From Clostridia bacterium (lineage in GTDB: Bacteria > Bacillota > Clostridia > Christensenellales > Borkfalkiaceae), in contig CAAGJM010000030.1 in NCBI GenBank assembly GCA_900770185.1, positions 1 to 51,564 on the forward strand: a stretch of DNA of 51,564 bases, written 5' to 3'. Position 1 is the first letter of the stretch. Each line of letters opens with the position of its first letter. A program made the translations under genes and the position numbers. The notes beneath the pieces are model-generated. The model had not been told where the DNA came from. It did no database searches and saw only the letters and a program-made list of their open reading frames with translations. Below are positions 14,691 to 21,837 of the stretch, in pieces.

Positions 14691-15650
14691 ATGAAAAAAC
14701 TCATCACTATTATATTATCGATTATAACCGCCCTTTCTGTAACCTTATTAACCACCGCTTGCAACAAAAAGCAAGTCATCGGCATCATTCAATTCGGCAG
14801 CCACGACAGTTTGAACAACTGCTACAACGGCATTATCAAAGGTCTTGAAGAAAGCGGCATTAACCTTGACGACTATAAGGTCGAATACGTAAACAGCAAC
14901 TTCGACGCAAGCGTTTCCAAAGCGCAAGCCGAAAAAATGGTAAACGAAGGCGCGAAAGTCATCATCGCAATCGCAACCCCGTCCGCAATTCAGGCGGCAA
15001 CCGCGGCGGCGACCAAAAACCTTCCCGTCGTTTACTGCGCGGTGACCGACGCAAAACAAGTCGCAAACTTTTCCAACATGACGGGCACCAGCGATATCCC
15101 CGACTTTAACGCTCAACTTAAACTCGTATCCGAATTTTTAGGGAAGAAAAACGTTAAAATCGGCATACTTTCTTCGACCGAAGAATCTTCCGACGCCGCG
15201 CAGATAACCGCTATTAAAGCCGCCGCGACAAACTACGACGGTATGGAAATCGTAGTTGAAACAATCCCCGACATTACGACTATCGACACGCACGTTCAAA
15301 AGCTTATAAGCGCGAAAGTAGACTGCATGGTAAACTTACTCGATAACACGGTCGTAGGTAAACTTCAAAACATTTTAACTATCACCGACAACGCAAAAAT
15401 CCCCGTTTTCGGCAGCGAAATAGAACAAGTTAAAGCGGGCTGCTTAGCGAGCGCGTCTATAGAATACGTAACCGTCGGCAAACTTTGCGGTAAACAGGCG
15501 GCTGAAATTTTAAACGGCAAATCGGTCGGCGAAGTTAAACCGCTTACCATGGAAAACGAAACTTTCAACTGCTATAACAGCGAGGTTATGAAAGCGTTGA
15601 ACCTTACCCTTCCCGCAAGCCTTAGCGACCTTTTAGACGTCAAAGCGTAA
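14691..15650 (+). CDS. trpX: ABC transporter substrate-binding lipoprotein, TrpX type
   Basis: A 319-residue ABC substrate-binding protein of the TrpX/YtrX family. It has a lipoprotein signal (MKKLITIILSIITALSVTLL, then Cys24 in TTACNKK), then IGIIQFGSHDSLNNCYNGIIKGLEE (the family QFGSHDSL signature), AIATPSAIQAA, VVYCAVTDA and MTGTSDIPDFNAQLKL. Substrate is inferred to be tryptophan from the UGG T-box upstream. The ribosome binding site AAGGAGAAATTAAA is strong. First structural gene of the importer, followed by the permease and ATPase genes. Confidence 0.92.
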   Translation: MKKLITIILSIITALSVTLLTTACNKKQVIGIIQFGSHDSLNNCYNGIIKGLEESGINLDDYKVEYVNSNFDASVSKAQAEKMVNEGAKVIIAIATPSAIQAATAAATKNLPVVYCAVTDAKQVANFSNMTGTSDIPDFNAQLKLVSEFLGKKNVKIGILSSTEESSDAAQITAIKAAATNYDGMEIVVETIPDITTIDTHVQKLISAKVDCMVNLLDNTVVGKLQNILTITDNAKIPVFGSEIEQVKAGCLASASIEYVTVGKLCGKQAAEILNGKSVGEVKPLTMENETFNCYNSEVMKALNLTLPASLSDLLDVKA

Positions 15651-15699
15651 AAGTTTATTAAACGCAACCGCTTAATTATTATTCCCAAAAAAAGGAGGA

Positions 15700-15847
15700 G
15701 CGTTCGGTTGTGAGTTTAAGTGTTTCCGAATTAAAATCGCGTTTAGGCGAGGCGGACACCCGAAGGCGTACTTGCTGTACGGCGAGCGGTGTTTAACAAA
15801 GCATAAACCGATTTGAAACGGAAAAACGACGCGACACGACCAAACGC
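15700..15847. repeat. Long-hairpin GTAC-tip element, copy C
   Basis: A 148-bp imperfect palindrome. The ends GCGTTCGGTTGTG (15700-15712) and CACGACCAAACGC (15835-15847) are inverted with two mismatched or wobble positions. The inner stem is GGACACC (15754-15760) with GGTGTTT (15788-15794); the tip is GTAC-TTGCT-GTAC (15768-15780). It lies exactly between a strong Shine-Dalgarno (AAAGGAGGA, 15691-15699) and the permease ATG at 15855. Confidence 0.8.
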
Positions 15848-15854
15848 AACGACT

Positions 15855-16811
15855 ATGCTATTTTTATCGACGACCTTAACGGGTTTACAACTCGGCTTAT
15901 GCTACGCGATAATCGCGCTCGGAATGTATATAGCCTATTCTATATTAGACTTCCCAGACCTTTCGACCGACGGAACATTTCCGCTCGGCGGCGTTATAGG
16001 CACGATTTTAATATATAACCTGCATTTTCCGCCCTTTTTAGCGCTCTTCGGCGGATTTATCGCGGGCGCGGTTGCGGGTGCGATAACGGGCGTTTTACAC
16101 GTCAAGTTCAAAATAACAAAGCTGCTTGCGGGCATAATAGTTATGACCGCGCTTTTATCGATAACCCTTGCGCTCACCACCGTTTTAACGGGCACCGGGT
16201 TTTCGACGACGAACTTTTCGTACATCGCAAACAAGATAAACGGCATGTTCAATAAAGGCTTCAACGTTTTAAACGACGGGCTTACCATACTTATACTGGT
16301 TGCGATAGTCGTCGCCGCAAAAATAATTTTGGACTTGTTTTTTAAAACGAAGTTCGGCTTTATGCTTAAAGCGACGGGCGACAACGAAACGCTTGTCACG
16401 TCGCTCGGAAAAGACGTAGGTTTTTATAAAATCATAGGCCTCGCAATCGCAAACGGGCTCGTAGGATTCGGCGGCGCGCTCTACGCGCAACTGACCCTTA
16501 ACTACGACAACACCTGCGGCAGCGGCAAAGTGGTTTTGGCGCTTGCTTCGGTCATCATCGGAACGGCGATTTTTTCGAAGGCGAAGTTCGTCAAACCGAC
16601 CACGCAGGTTATCGTCGGCGCGATTATCTACGCGCTTTGCTTAAACTACTTCACCCTTGTCGACACGAACGGCTTGTACCTTAAACTTATGAACGCCGTT
16701 TGCTTCGCGGTGATTTTAATAGTAAACAACTACCTTAAAAAGTCGAAAGTTAAAAAAAGCGTGCATGCGCCTGTTAAAACAGTAACCGGCGGGGGTGAAA
16801 ACAATGGTTGA
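15855..16811 (+). CDS. trpY: ABC transporter permease, TrpY type
   Basis: A multi-spanning permease of about 318 residues with hydrophobic segments throughout. It carries the family signature near its start (GLQLGLCYAIIALGMYIAYS, then ILDFPDLSTDGTFPLGG), and EAA-type loop features around LGKDVGFYKIIGLAIANGLVG. I choose ATG 15855 because the homology begins right after it; an in-frame TTG at 15813 lies inside the palindromic element. No Shine-Dalgarno is directly upstream, but AAAGGAGGA lies 5' of element C. Removing or folding out the element leaves 8 nt between GGAGG and ATG. The 3' end overlaps the ATPase gene by 8 bp. Confidence 0.9.
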   Translation: MLFLSTTLTGLQLGLCYAIIALGMYIAYSILDFPDLSTDGTFPLGGVIGTILIYNLHFPPFLALFGGFIAGAVAGAITGVLHVKFKITKLLAGIIVMTALLSITLALTTVLTGTGFSTTNFSYIANKINGMFNKGFNVLNDGLTILILVAIVVAAKIILDLFFKTKFGFMLKATGDNETLVTSLGKDVGFYKIIGLAIANGLVGFGGALYAQLTLNYDNTCGSGKVVLALASVIIGTAIFSKAKFVKPTTQVIVGAIIYALCLNYFTLVDTNGLYLKLMNAVCFAVILIVNNYLKKSKVKKSVHAPVKTVTGGGENNG

Positions 16812-17577
16812 ACTCATCGATATCAATAAAAAATTCAACCCCGCGACGGTTAACGAAACGGTGCTGTTCGAAGATTTTAACTTTACTCTTAAAAAAGGCG
16901 ACTTTTTATCGATAGTCGGCTCGAACGGTTCGGGAAAGACTACTCTTTTAAACCTTATTGCGGGCAGCATTTTACCCGACAGCGGCAAAATAATGCTCGA
17001 CGGCAAAGACATAACCACCCTTAAAGAATTTAAGCGTTCGGCTAAAATAGGCAGGGTGTTTCAGGACCCGTCGAAAGGCGTTTCGCCTAACATGACGATT
17101 TTCGAAAACCTTGCGCTCGCCGAAAACAAAGGGAATTTATACGGCTTGTCGGCAGGGTTTTCAAAGAAAAAAACCGACTACTATAAGTCGCTTCTCGCTC
17201 CGCTCGGCTTAGGGCTTGAAGATAAAGGCAACGTTAAAATGGGTTCGCTTTCGGGCGGACAACGCCAGAGCGTGGCGATTATTATGGCTACGCTTACGCC
17301 TATCGACTTACTGTTGCTGGACGAGCACACCGCCGCACTCGACCCCAAAACCGCCGATAAAATAATGGAATTTACAAATCAGGTGGTTAAAGAAAAGAAC
17401 CTTACCGCCGCAATGGTCACCCACAATTTGCGCTACGCCGTCGAGTACGGCAACAGGCTTATGATGATGCACGAGGGAAGCGTAGTTTTAGACATTGCGG
17501 GCGAAAAGAAACAGTCCGCCACCGTTGACGATTTGCTGGGGCTGTTCAACACCATTTCGATTGAGTGCGGAAACTAA
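16804..17577 (+). CDS. trpZ: ABC transporter ATPase, TrpZ type
   Basis: A 257-residue ABC ATPase: Walker A GSNGSGKTT, signature LSGGQRQSVAII, Walker B LLLLDEHTAALDPKTADK, switch histidine in MVTHNLRYAVEYG. The final residues DDLLGLFN match this small family. The GEKKQSATVDDLL region is typical of ATPases paired with TrpX/TrpY. I begin it at ATG 16804 (GGGGGTG upstream); GTG 16795 is the alternative. It overlaps the permease gene, so translation is coupled. Last gene of the T-box operon; an intrinsic terminator follows. Confidence 0.93.
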   Translation: MVELIDINKKFNPATVNETVLFEDFNFTLKKGDFLSIVGSNGSGKTTLLNLIAGSILPDSGKIMLDGKDITTLKEFKRSAKIGRVFQDPSKGVSPNMTIFENLALAENKGNLYGLSAGFSKKKTDYYKSLLAPLGLGLEDKGNVKMGSLSGGQRQSVAIIMATLTPIDLLLLDEHTAALDPKTADKIMEFTNQVVKEKNLTAAMVTHNLRYAVEYGNRLMMMHEGSVVLDIAGEKKQSATVDDLLGLFNTISIECGN

Positions 17578-17621
17578 CGCCATATATCGCGCGATTTTTA
17601 AGTACAGTTAAAACTAAATTT

Positions 17622-17650
17622 AAAACGCCCGTTTCGGGCGTTTTTGTTTT
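17622..17650 (+). terminator. Terminator of trpXYZ
   Basis: AAAACGCCCG, loop TTT, CGGGCGTTTTTGTTTT. Perfect stem plus T tract, 45 bp after the trpZ stop. Confidence 0.9.
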
Positions 17651-17689
17651 GAAAAAATAGCGGATACTTGTTTATAAAAACGGCGGGAG

Positions 17690-17930
17690 AGCAATGCGCT
17701 CCCCTACGGGTTTGGTGCGAACCAAAACTTGTCACCCTGAGCGATAAGCGAAGGGGCTCGTGGAAACGAACGCGGAATTTAAACGAGAACGGGCTTTAAG
17801 AACCCGTAAACTTAACGTAGGGAAGGGGCTTGCTCCTTCCGCTTCTAACCGCTAATTTACAAAAAGCAACCGACGACTGCCTGGTCGTCGAGGCGTTACC
17901 GTTACGAATTTCTATCCGCTAATCACTTAT
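17690..17930. repeat. Interspersed intergenic repeat, diverged copy
   Basis: Contains TCACCCTGAGCGATAAGCGAAG, GGAAACGAACGC and the AACCCGTAAACTTAACGTAGG/AGGGGCTTGCTCCTTCCGC modules of the family seen at 14043. No gene is visible in 17651-18029. Confidence 0.7.
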
Positions 17931-17945
17931 ATTCATATATCATAA

Positions 17946-18012
17946 ATGCGCACGTAAGGCGCATATCCGTGCTTTCACTAACGTAACATGCGCAGGCGTA
18001 ACGCCTGCGCAT
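17946..18012. other. Two ATGCGC palindromes after the 18030 gene
   Basis: ATGCGC-7 nt-GCGCAT (17946-17964), and a perfect 12-bp dyad ATGCGCAGGCGT-A-ACGCCTGCGCAT (17988-18012). The second could end transcription of the 18030 lipoprotein gene but has no T tract on the minus strand. Confidence 0.6.
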
Positions 18013-18029
18013 ACGTTTCGGCTACAAAA

Positions 18030-18701
18030 CTACTTGCCGACGGTGCGGGTGGCAATGACGGTCTTCGTGGCGGCGTCGATTAAATACGCGCTCGTCTTTC
18101 CGCCTTCTTCGATAAGCCCCACGAAGTAGTAATTTTTGCCGTCGTCCGATATCAGCCTTACGTTGATTTCGGCAAGCGCGCGGTTGCCGTAAAAAAGCCG
18201 CTCGACCGTTTCGCCGTCGTAATTCTGCACAGCGTCGATAGCTTCGAGATAAGTGCAGTCGGTCGCGAGTTTTTGCGAATATAGTTCAATTACTTCCGAC
18301 TTGTCGCCCACGGTTATTTTAGCGGTAACGGTGGGGGATTCGGGCAAAGTTTCAACAACTATCAGGTTAGAATTTCTGACCCCTTTGTCGTAAGAAAAAG
18401 CTTTTTCTTCGTTATTGTAAACAACGGTTACGTTTGCCGCCGTCAAATCGCCGCTTTTTTGGCTTAACTTTAAAATTAAAACGCTTTTCATATCCCCGGT
18501 GTAGCCGTCGCCGATAAAGGGGTCTTCGCGCCGCTCGGCATAGACGGACAGTTCATAATTTTCGCTACCGCCGCTATAAATTTGCAAGCGGTTTTGCGAA
18601 ATATAGGGGGATAGGTCCGCGCCCTTGCCGCACCCCGAAAGAGTGAATACGCAAAAACACGCCGAAAGCATTATTAAAACCGATAAAATAAATTTTTTCA
18701 T
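18030..18701 (-). CDS. Lipoprotein of unknown function
   Basis: A 223-residue exported protein. The signal peptide runs over residues 1-23, with lipobox LSGC (Cys24). The mature part is predicted mainly beta (short strands such as YELSVYAE, VLILKLSQKS, VTAKITVGDK), with one later helix and a final pair of strands (KNYYFVGLIEEGG, SAYLIDAATKTVIATRTV). No family recognised. No clear Shine-Dalgarno; a TAAAAT lies 5 nt before the ATG, so the transcript may be nearly leaderless, but no good -35 is visible. Probably a membrane-anchored solute-binding or envelope protein. Confidence 0.75.
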   Translation of the reverse strand: MKKFILSVLIMLSACFCVFTLSGCGKGADLSPYISQNRLQIYSGGSENYELSVYAERREDPFIGDGYTGDMKSVLILKLSQKSGDLTAANVTVVYNNEEKAFSYDKGVRNSNLIVVETLPESPTVTAKITVGDKSEVIELYSQKLATDCTYLEAIDAVQNYDGETVERLFYGNRALAEINVRLISDDGKNYYFVGLIEEGGKTSAYLIDAATKTVIATRTVGK

Positions 18702-18784
18702 ACCACATTTTATTGCGGTTATTCGGCGGATATTACTAAAAATTAAGGGTCGCAGGCTACGCCGCCGCTAATTCGTTAAAATAG

Positions 18785-18979
18785 GGCGTTACATTCTTTA
18801 TCACTATTTATTTTAACGGCGGTAAGCCGTTAAAACGCATTGCGCCGTAAAGAGCGTATTTTTGAGATTGGTTTTGGTAAGCGTAAAGGATGCTGTACTT
18901 GCCGTACTGCGCCCGCGCGCTTGCCGAAAATAACCAAAAAGCCGCCTTTACGGTAATTAGTAGGAAGGAATGTAACGCC
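18785..18979. repeat. Long-hairpin GTAC-tip element, copy B
   Basis: Terminal 12-bp perfect inverted repeat GGCGTTACATTC (18785-18796) / GAATGTAACGCC (18968-18979). Inside are arms CCGTAAAG (18845-18852) / CTTTACGG (18946-18953), then GGTAAGCG (18876-18883) / CGCTTGCC (18918-18925), and the tip GTAC-TTGCC-GTAC. An extra perfect side hairpin TTTTAACGGC-GGTAA-GCCGTTAAAA lies at 18811-18835. It ends 6 bp before the -35 of the 19022 gene. Confidence 0.7.
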
Positions 18980-18985
18980 TATCAC

Positions 18986-19014
18986 TTGATTTTTCGGGTT
19001 GTTTTTGATATCAT
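18986..19014 (+). promoter_or_regulatory. Promoter of the 19022 gene, leaderless
   Basis: -35 TTGATT (18986-18991), 17-bp spacer, -10 TATCAT (19009-19014), then 7 nt and the ATG at 19022. Confidence 0.65.
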
Positions 19015-19021
19015 AATAAAG

Positions 19022-19588
19022 ATGAAAAAACACGTTTTTAAAATCACGGCGATAACCGTTGCGCTGATTGTCGCGTTTACGGCGGTGTTTGCGGCAATTT
19101 TTGTAAGAACTTGCCCGAAAGCCGTTGCGGACATGACAAAGCGGACGGGAAATATGGAGTTATCGCTTAAATATCGCGAAAAATCGTATTTAAAAAGCAA
19201 CGACTATAACGAGCTTGCCCTTTTATGCGAAGCCGCAATCGAGTGCGACGATTACAAAAAAACCGTCGCCTACGCCGAAACGTTTATCGCAAGCGATAAA
19301 TTTATCGACTACTGCGGCGAAAAGGGCGGCAACTATTACGGGCTTATAACCGCGTGCTACGCCAATGCGTTATATAAGACGGGCGAAAAGTTAAAGGGCG
19401 TTGAAAGCGCGTTTTCTCTGACGAAAAGCCTTAGCGAACTAAATGCCGTTTCTTTTATTTCCGCCGAAGCAATAGGGGATAAAGACGAAGAGACGATAAA
19501 CTTAATAATCGAGCGGTTAGAACCGTCTGCGCTTAACGGCAAAGCCGAACTTTTAAGCGACTTGTACGCCGCGAGATCCGCAAAGTAA
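19022..19588 (+). CDS. Membrane-anchored TPR-like protein of unknown function
   Basis: A 188-residue protein. One N-terminal membrane segment covers about residues 7-28 (ITAITVALIVAFTAVFAAIF). The rest is predicted all-helical with TPR-like spacing (GNMELSLKYREKSY, NELALLCEAAIECDDYKKTVAYAE, YYGLITACYANALYKTGEK). Nothing catalytic is visible. I begin it at ATG 19022, because the hydrophobic anchor starts there and a good promoter ends 7 nt upstream. The frame is open further upstream but only through the palindromic element. It lies 42 bp before guaA in the same direction and may be co-transcribed. Confidence 0.7.
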   Translation: MKKHVFKITAITVALIVAFTAVFAAIFVRTCPKAVADMTKRTGNMELSLKYREKSYLKSNDYNELALLCEAAIECDDYKKTVAYAETFIASDKFIDYCGEKGGNYYGLITACYANALYKTGEKLKGVESAFSLTKSLSELNAVSFISAEAIGDKDEETINLIIERLEPSALNGKAELLSDLYAARSAK

Positions 19589-19630
19589 AACAACTTAAAT
19601 AACGCCCGTAGCGGCGACAAAGGAGAATTT

Positions 19631-20608
19631 ATGGCTGAAAAAAGACCTGAGAACATGGAGCGCATCACCACCCCCGAATTAGCGAAAGCGTTTATTTCGG
19701 AGCAACTCGATTTAATAAAAAAGCAAGTCGGAAACGACAAAGTTTTACTTGCGCTTTCGGGCGGGGTAGATAGTTCCGTCGTCGCCGCGCTTTTAATTAA
19801 AGCGATAGGCAAAAATCTTGTTTGCGTGCACGTAAACCACGGGCTTTTAAGGAAAGGCGAACCCGAACAAGTTATCGAAGTTTTTAAAAACCAGATGGAC
19901 GCCAACCTTATTTACGTCGACGCGGCGGACAGGTTTTTAGATAAACTTGCGGGGGTAGCCGAACCCGAACAAAAGCGCAAAATTATCGGCGCGGAATTTA
20001 TAAGGGTTTTTGAAGAAGAAGCGCGTAAACTCAGCGGCATTAAATTCTTGGCGCAAGGCACCATTTACCCCGATATTTTAGAGTCGGGTCCCGTCAAAGC
20101 GCACCACAACGTGGGCGGGCTTCCGAAAGATTTGAAGTTTGAACTCGTCGAACCGCTTAAATTCTTGTTTAAAGACGAAGTGCGCGTGGTCGGCAAAGAG
20201 TTGGGGCTTCCCGACGGAATGGTTTACCGTCAACCCTTCCCGGGCCCCGGGCTCGGGGTCAGGTGCCTCGGCGCGATTACCCGCGACAGGCTTGAATGCG
20301 TGCGCGAAAGCGACGCTATCCTTCGCGAAGAATTCGCTAAAAACGGCTTGCAAGGGAAGGTTTGGCAGTACTTTACCGTCGTGCCCGACCTTAAAAGCGT
20401 AGGCATACGAAACGATAAACGCGTGACCGAATACCCCGTTATCATAAGGGCGGTAAACACCGTTGACGCGATGACCGCAACCGTCGAAAACGTCCCCTTT
20501 GAAGTTTTAACCCACATAACCGAAAGAATCACCCACGAAGTTAAAGGCGTAAACCGCGTGCTTTACGATTTAACCCCGAAGCCGACCGGCACCATCGAAT
20601 GGGAATAA
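19631..20608 (+). CDS. guaA: GMP synthase, ATP-pyrophosphatase subunit only
   Basis: A 325-residue protein covering the ATP-PPase domain and dimerisation domain of GMP synthase, which converts XMP to GMP. The PP-loop LLALSGGVDSSVVAALL starts near residue 40, followed by AQGTIYPDILES, HHNVGGLP, QPFPGPGLGVRCLG (XMP-binding) and the C-terminal DLTPKPTGTIEWE. The usual N-terminal class I glutaminase domain (about 190 residues) is missing. The gene begins normally with a good ribosome binding site (AAAGGAGAATTT), so this is not a truncation by mutation. The layout is like archaeal GuaAb, which works with a separate glutaminase; none is in this window. Confidence 0.93.
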   Translation: MAEKRPENMERITTPELAKAFISEQLDLIKKQVGNDKVLLALSGGVDSSVVAALLIKAIGKNLVCVHVNHGLLRKGEPEQVIEVFKNQMDANLIYVDAADRFLDKLAGVAEPEQKRKIIGAEFIRVFEEEARKLSGIKFLAQGTIYPDILESGPVKAHHNVGGLPKDLKFELVEPLKFLFKDEVRVVGKELGLPDGMVYRQPFPGPGLGVRCLGAITRDRLECVRESDAILREEFAKNGLQGKVWQYFTVVPDLKSVGIRNDKRVTEYPVIIRAVNTVDAMTATVENVPFEVLTHITERITHEVKGVNRVLYDLTPKPTGTIEWE

Positions 20609-20617
20609 AATAAACAC

Positions 20618-20658
20618 AAAACGGCTTTGACCATTTTAGTCAAAGCCGTTTTAATTTT
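20618..20658 (+). terminator. Terminator of guaA
   Basis: AAACGGCTTTGAC, short loop, GTCAAAGCCGTTTTAATTTTT. Perfect 13-bp stem, about 10 bp after the stop. Confidence 0.92.
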
Positions 20659-20680
20659 TGTATTTAAAATTAAAATCCTT

Positions 20681-20717
20681 AAACCCCGCCCGTTGCGTAT
20701 TTCACCGGGCGGGGTTT
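20681..20717. terminator. Second hairpin between guaA and the carbohydrate locus
   Basis: AAACCCCGCCCG (20681-20692) and CGGGCGGGGTTT (20706-20717), 12-bp perfect stem. A/T flanks on both sides; could serve either direction. Confidence 0.6.
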
Positions 20718-20733
20718 ATATTTTCGGGAATTT

Positions 20734-20820
20734 AAAAGGATAGCAAAATTGACGTGAACCCAAAAGTCGGACAAAAAAGAAAAACTTTTTGGGTGGCATT
20801 TCAAATACGGCTATCCTTTT
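20734..20820. mobile_element. Inverted-repeat fragment, possible IS remnant
   Basis: AAAAGGATAGC (20734-20744) and GCTATCCTTTT (20810-20820) are a perfect 11-bp inverted pair 65 bp apart. Nested within is ACCCAAAAG / CTTTTTGGGT. The stretch GACGTGAACCCAAAAGTCGG resembles IS3-family ends of the TGACCC-AAAAGT-GGACA type. No transposase is present. It may be a MITE or a decayed end, or function as a terminator. Confidence 0.4.
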
Positions 20821-20880
20821 GTCTTATTTATGTTTTTACTTTTTAAAACCGCTTTAATTTAAAACCGTTTTAAATCATTT

Positions 20881-21837
20881 TCAGCGCGATTTACAAACGC
20901 CTGCTTCTATTTTCGTATAAAAAGTCTTGCTTTCTCCTCCCCTAAGAACTATAAGTCCGAGTTTAACGGGATCTTCCGTTAAATGAAAACAGTCGGTAAC
21001 GCAAGTTTGCGGCTCAATCGCCACGAAATCGCCCTCGCCGCGATAAAGCATTCTGTAACCGAAAGAGTCGTCGCACAGGTAACGGACGAATATTCCGCTC
21101 TCTTCGTTTTTTAAAAGAGAAACAAGCGGCTTTTCGTCCGCTTTGTAAAACGCCGAAAACAGCTGAGCAGCAGGGCTGAAAGTTCCGTTTTTAAGCGCGT
21201 CGTCGCGCGCTCTTCCGCTCGCCTTTTTACCCGTAGGTAAAAAATTATCATCGCGAAGATACTCTTCGACAACCGGAACTTCGAGCCTTACCGCGTTTTC
21301 GTCGCCGCCGAATTTCAGGTTGAAAGTAGTGTGATAAGCGAGCATAAGCGGCATATCGTCCGCGCCGTTATTTATTATCGTCGTAAATTCTTTTAGTCCG
21401 TTCAATCCGAGCTTATAGCGACGTTTTACGCCGAATCCGTGCGGAAAACCGAGATATTCGCCATACTTTGCCGAGTATTCGAAAACAATTTCGTTTTCGC
21501 TTTTTCGCGTGAGCAAAAAGGGCCGATTAAGCAAGTTTCCGTGAATAAAACAGCCCGTTTTCGGTTCGTTCACGGGAAAGACGTATTCGCGCCCGTTAAA
21601 ATCGAATTTTGCGCCGCGAATGCGGTTTGGCGGAAAAAGTATGGGGTTGCCGAACAAATAAACGTTGTTTTTCCTATGCGCTTCGCTTTCGGGAAACCGC
21701 AATATTTCGGAATTTAAAGGTTTGTTATACAGCCGGAAACAAGTTGCGCCCGTTTCGGGCGCAAACTCGGCCACGTACCCGCCGACCGACAATCGTTCTG
21801 AGCAAAGCGAACACTTGAACTTTTCGGTTTTAACCAT
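20881..21837 (-). CDS. Aldose 1-epimerase (mutarotase) family protein
   Basis: A 318-residue galactose-mutarotase-fold protein, interconverting alpha and beta anomers of sugars. Family landmarks: GNPILFPPNRIRGAKFDFNG near residue 68, the catalytic histidine region MLAYHTTFNLKFGG, and the catalytic glutamate in FVAIEPQTCVTD. An N-terminal CSLCSE pair of cysteines is unusual for the family. The start overlaps the end of the DUF5107 gene by 8 bp, so the two are translated as a unit. Last gene of the carbohydrate transcript. The substrate cannot be told from sequence. Confidence 0.88.
   Translation of the reverse strand: MVKTEKFKCSLCSERLSVGGYVAEFAPETGATCFRLYNKPLNSEILRFPESEAHRKNNVYLFGNPILFPPNRIRGAKFDFNGREYVFPVNEPKTGCFIHGNLLNRPFLLTRKSENEIVFEYSAKYGEYLGFPHGFGVKRRYKLGLNGLKEFTTIINNGADDMPLMLAYHTTFNLKFGGDENAVRLEVPVVEEYLRDDNFLPTGKKASGRARDDALKNGTFSPAAQLFSAFYKADEKPLVSLLKNEESGIFVRYLCDDSFGYRMLYRGEGDFVAIEPQTCVTDCFHLTEDPVKLGLIVLRGGESKTFYTKIEAGVCKSR

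Noticed and set aside
15710..15796. 28-codon GTG ORF using the AAAGGAGGAG ribosome binding site
   Set aside because: It is formed by the palindromic element itself; the ribosome binding site is better explained as that of trpY, displaced by the element.
18890..19021. Longer N-terminus for the 19022 gene
   Set aside because: The extension runs through palindromic element B; the membrane segment and a proper promoter begin at 19022.
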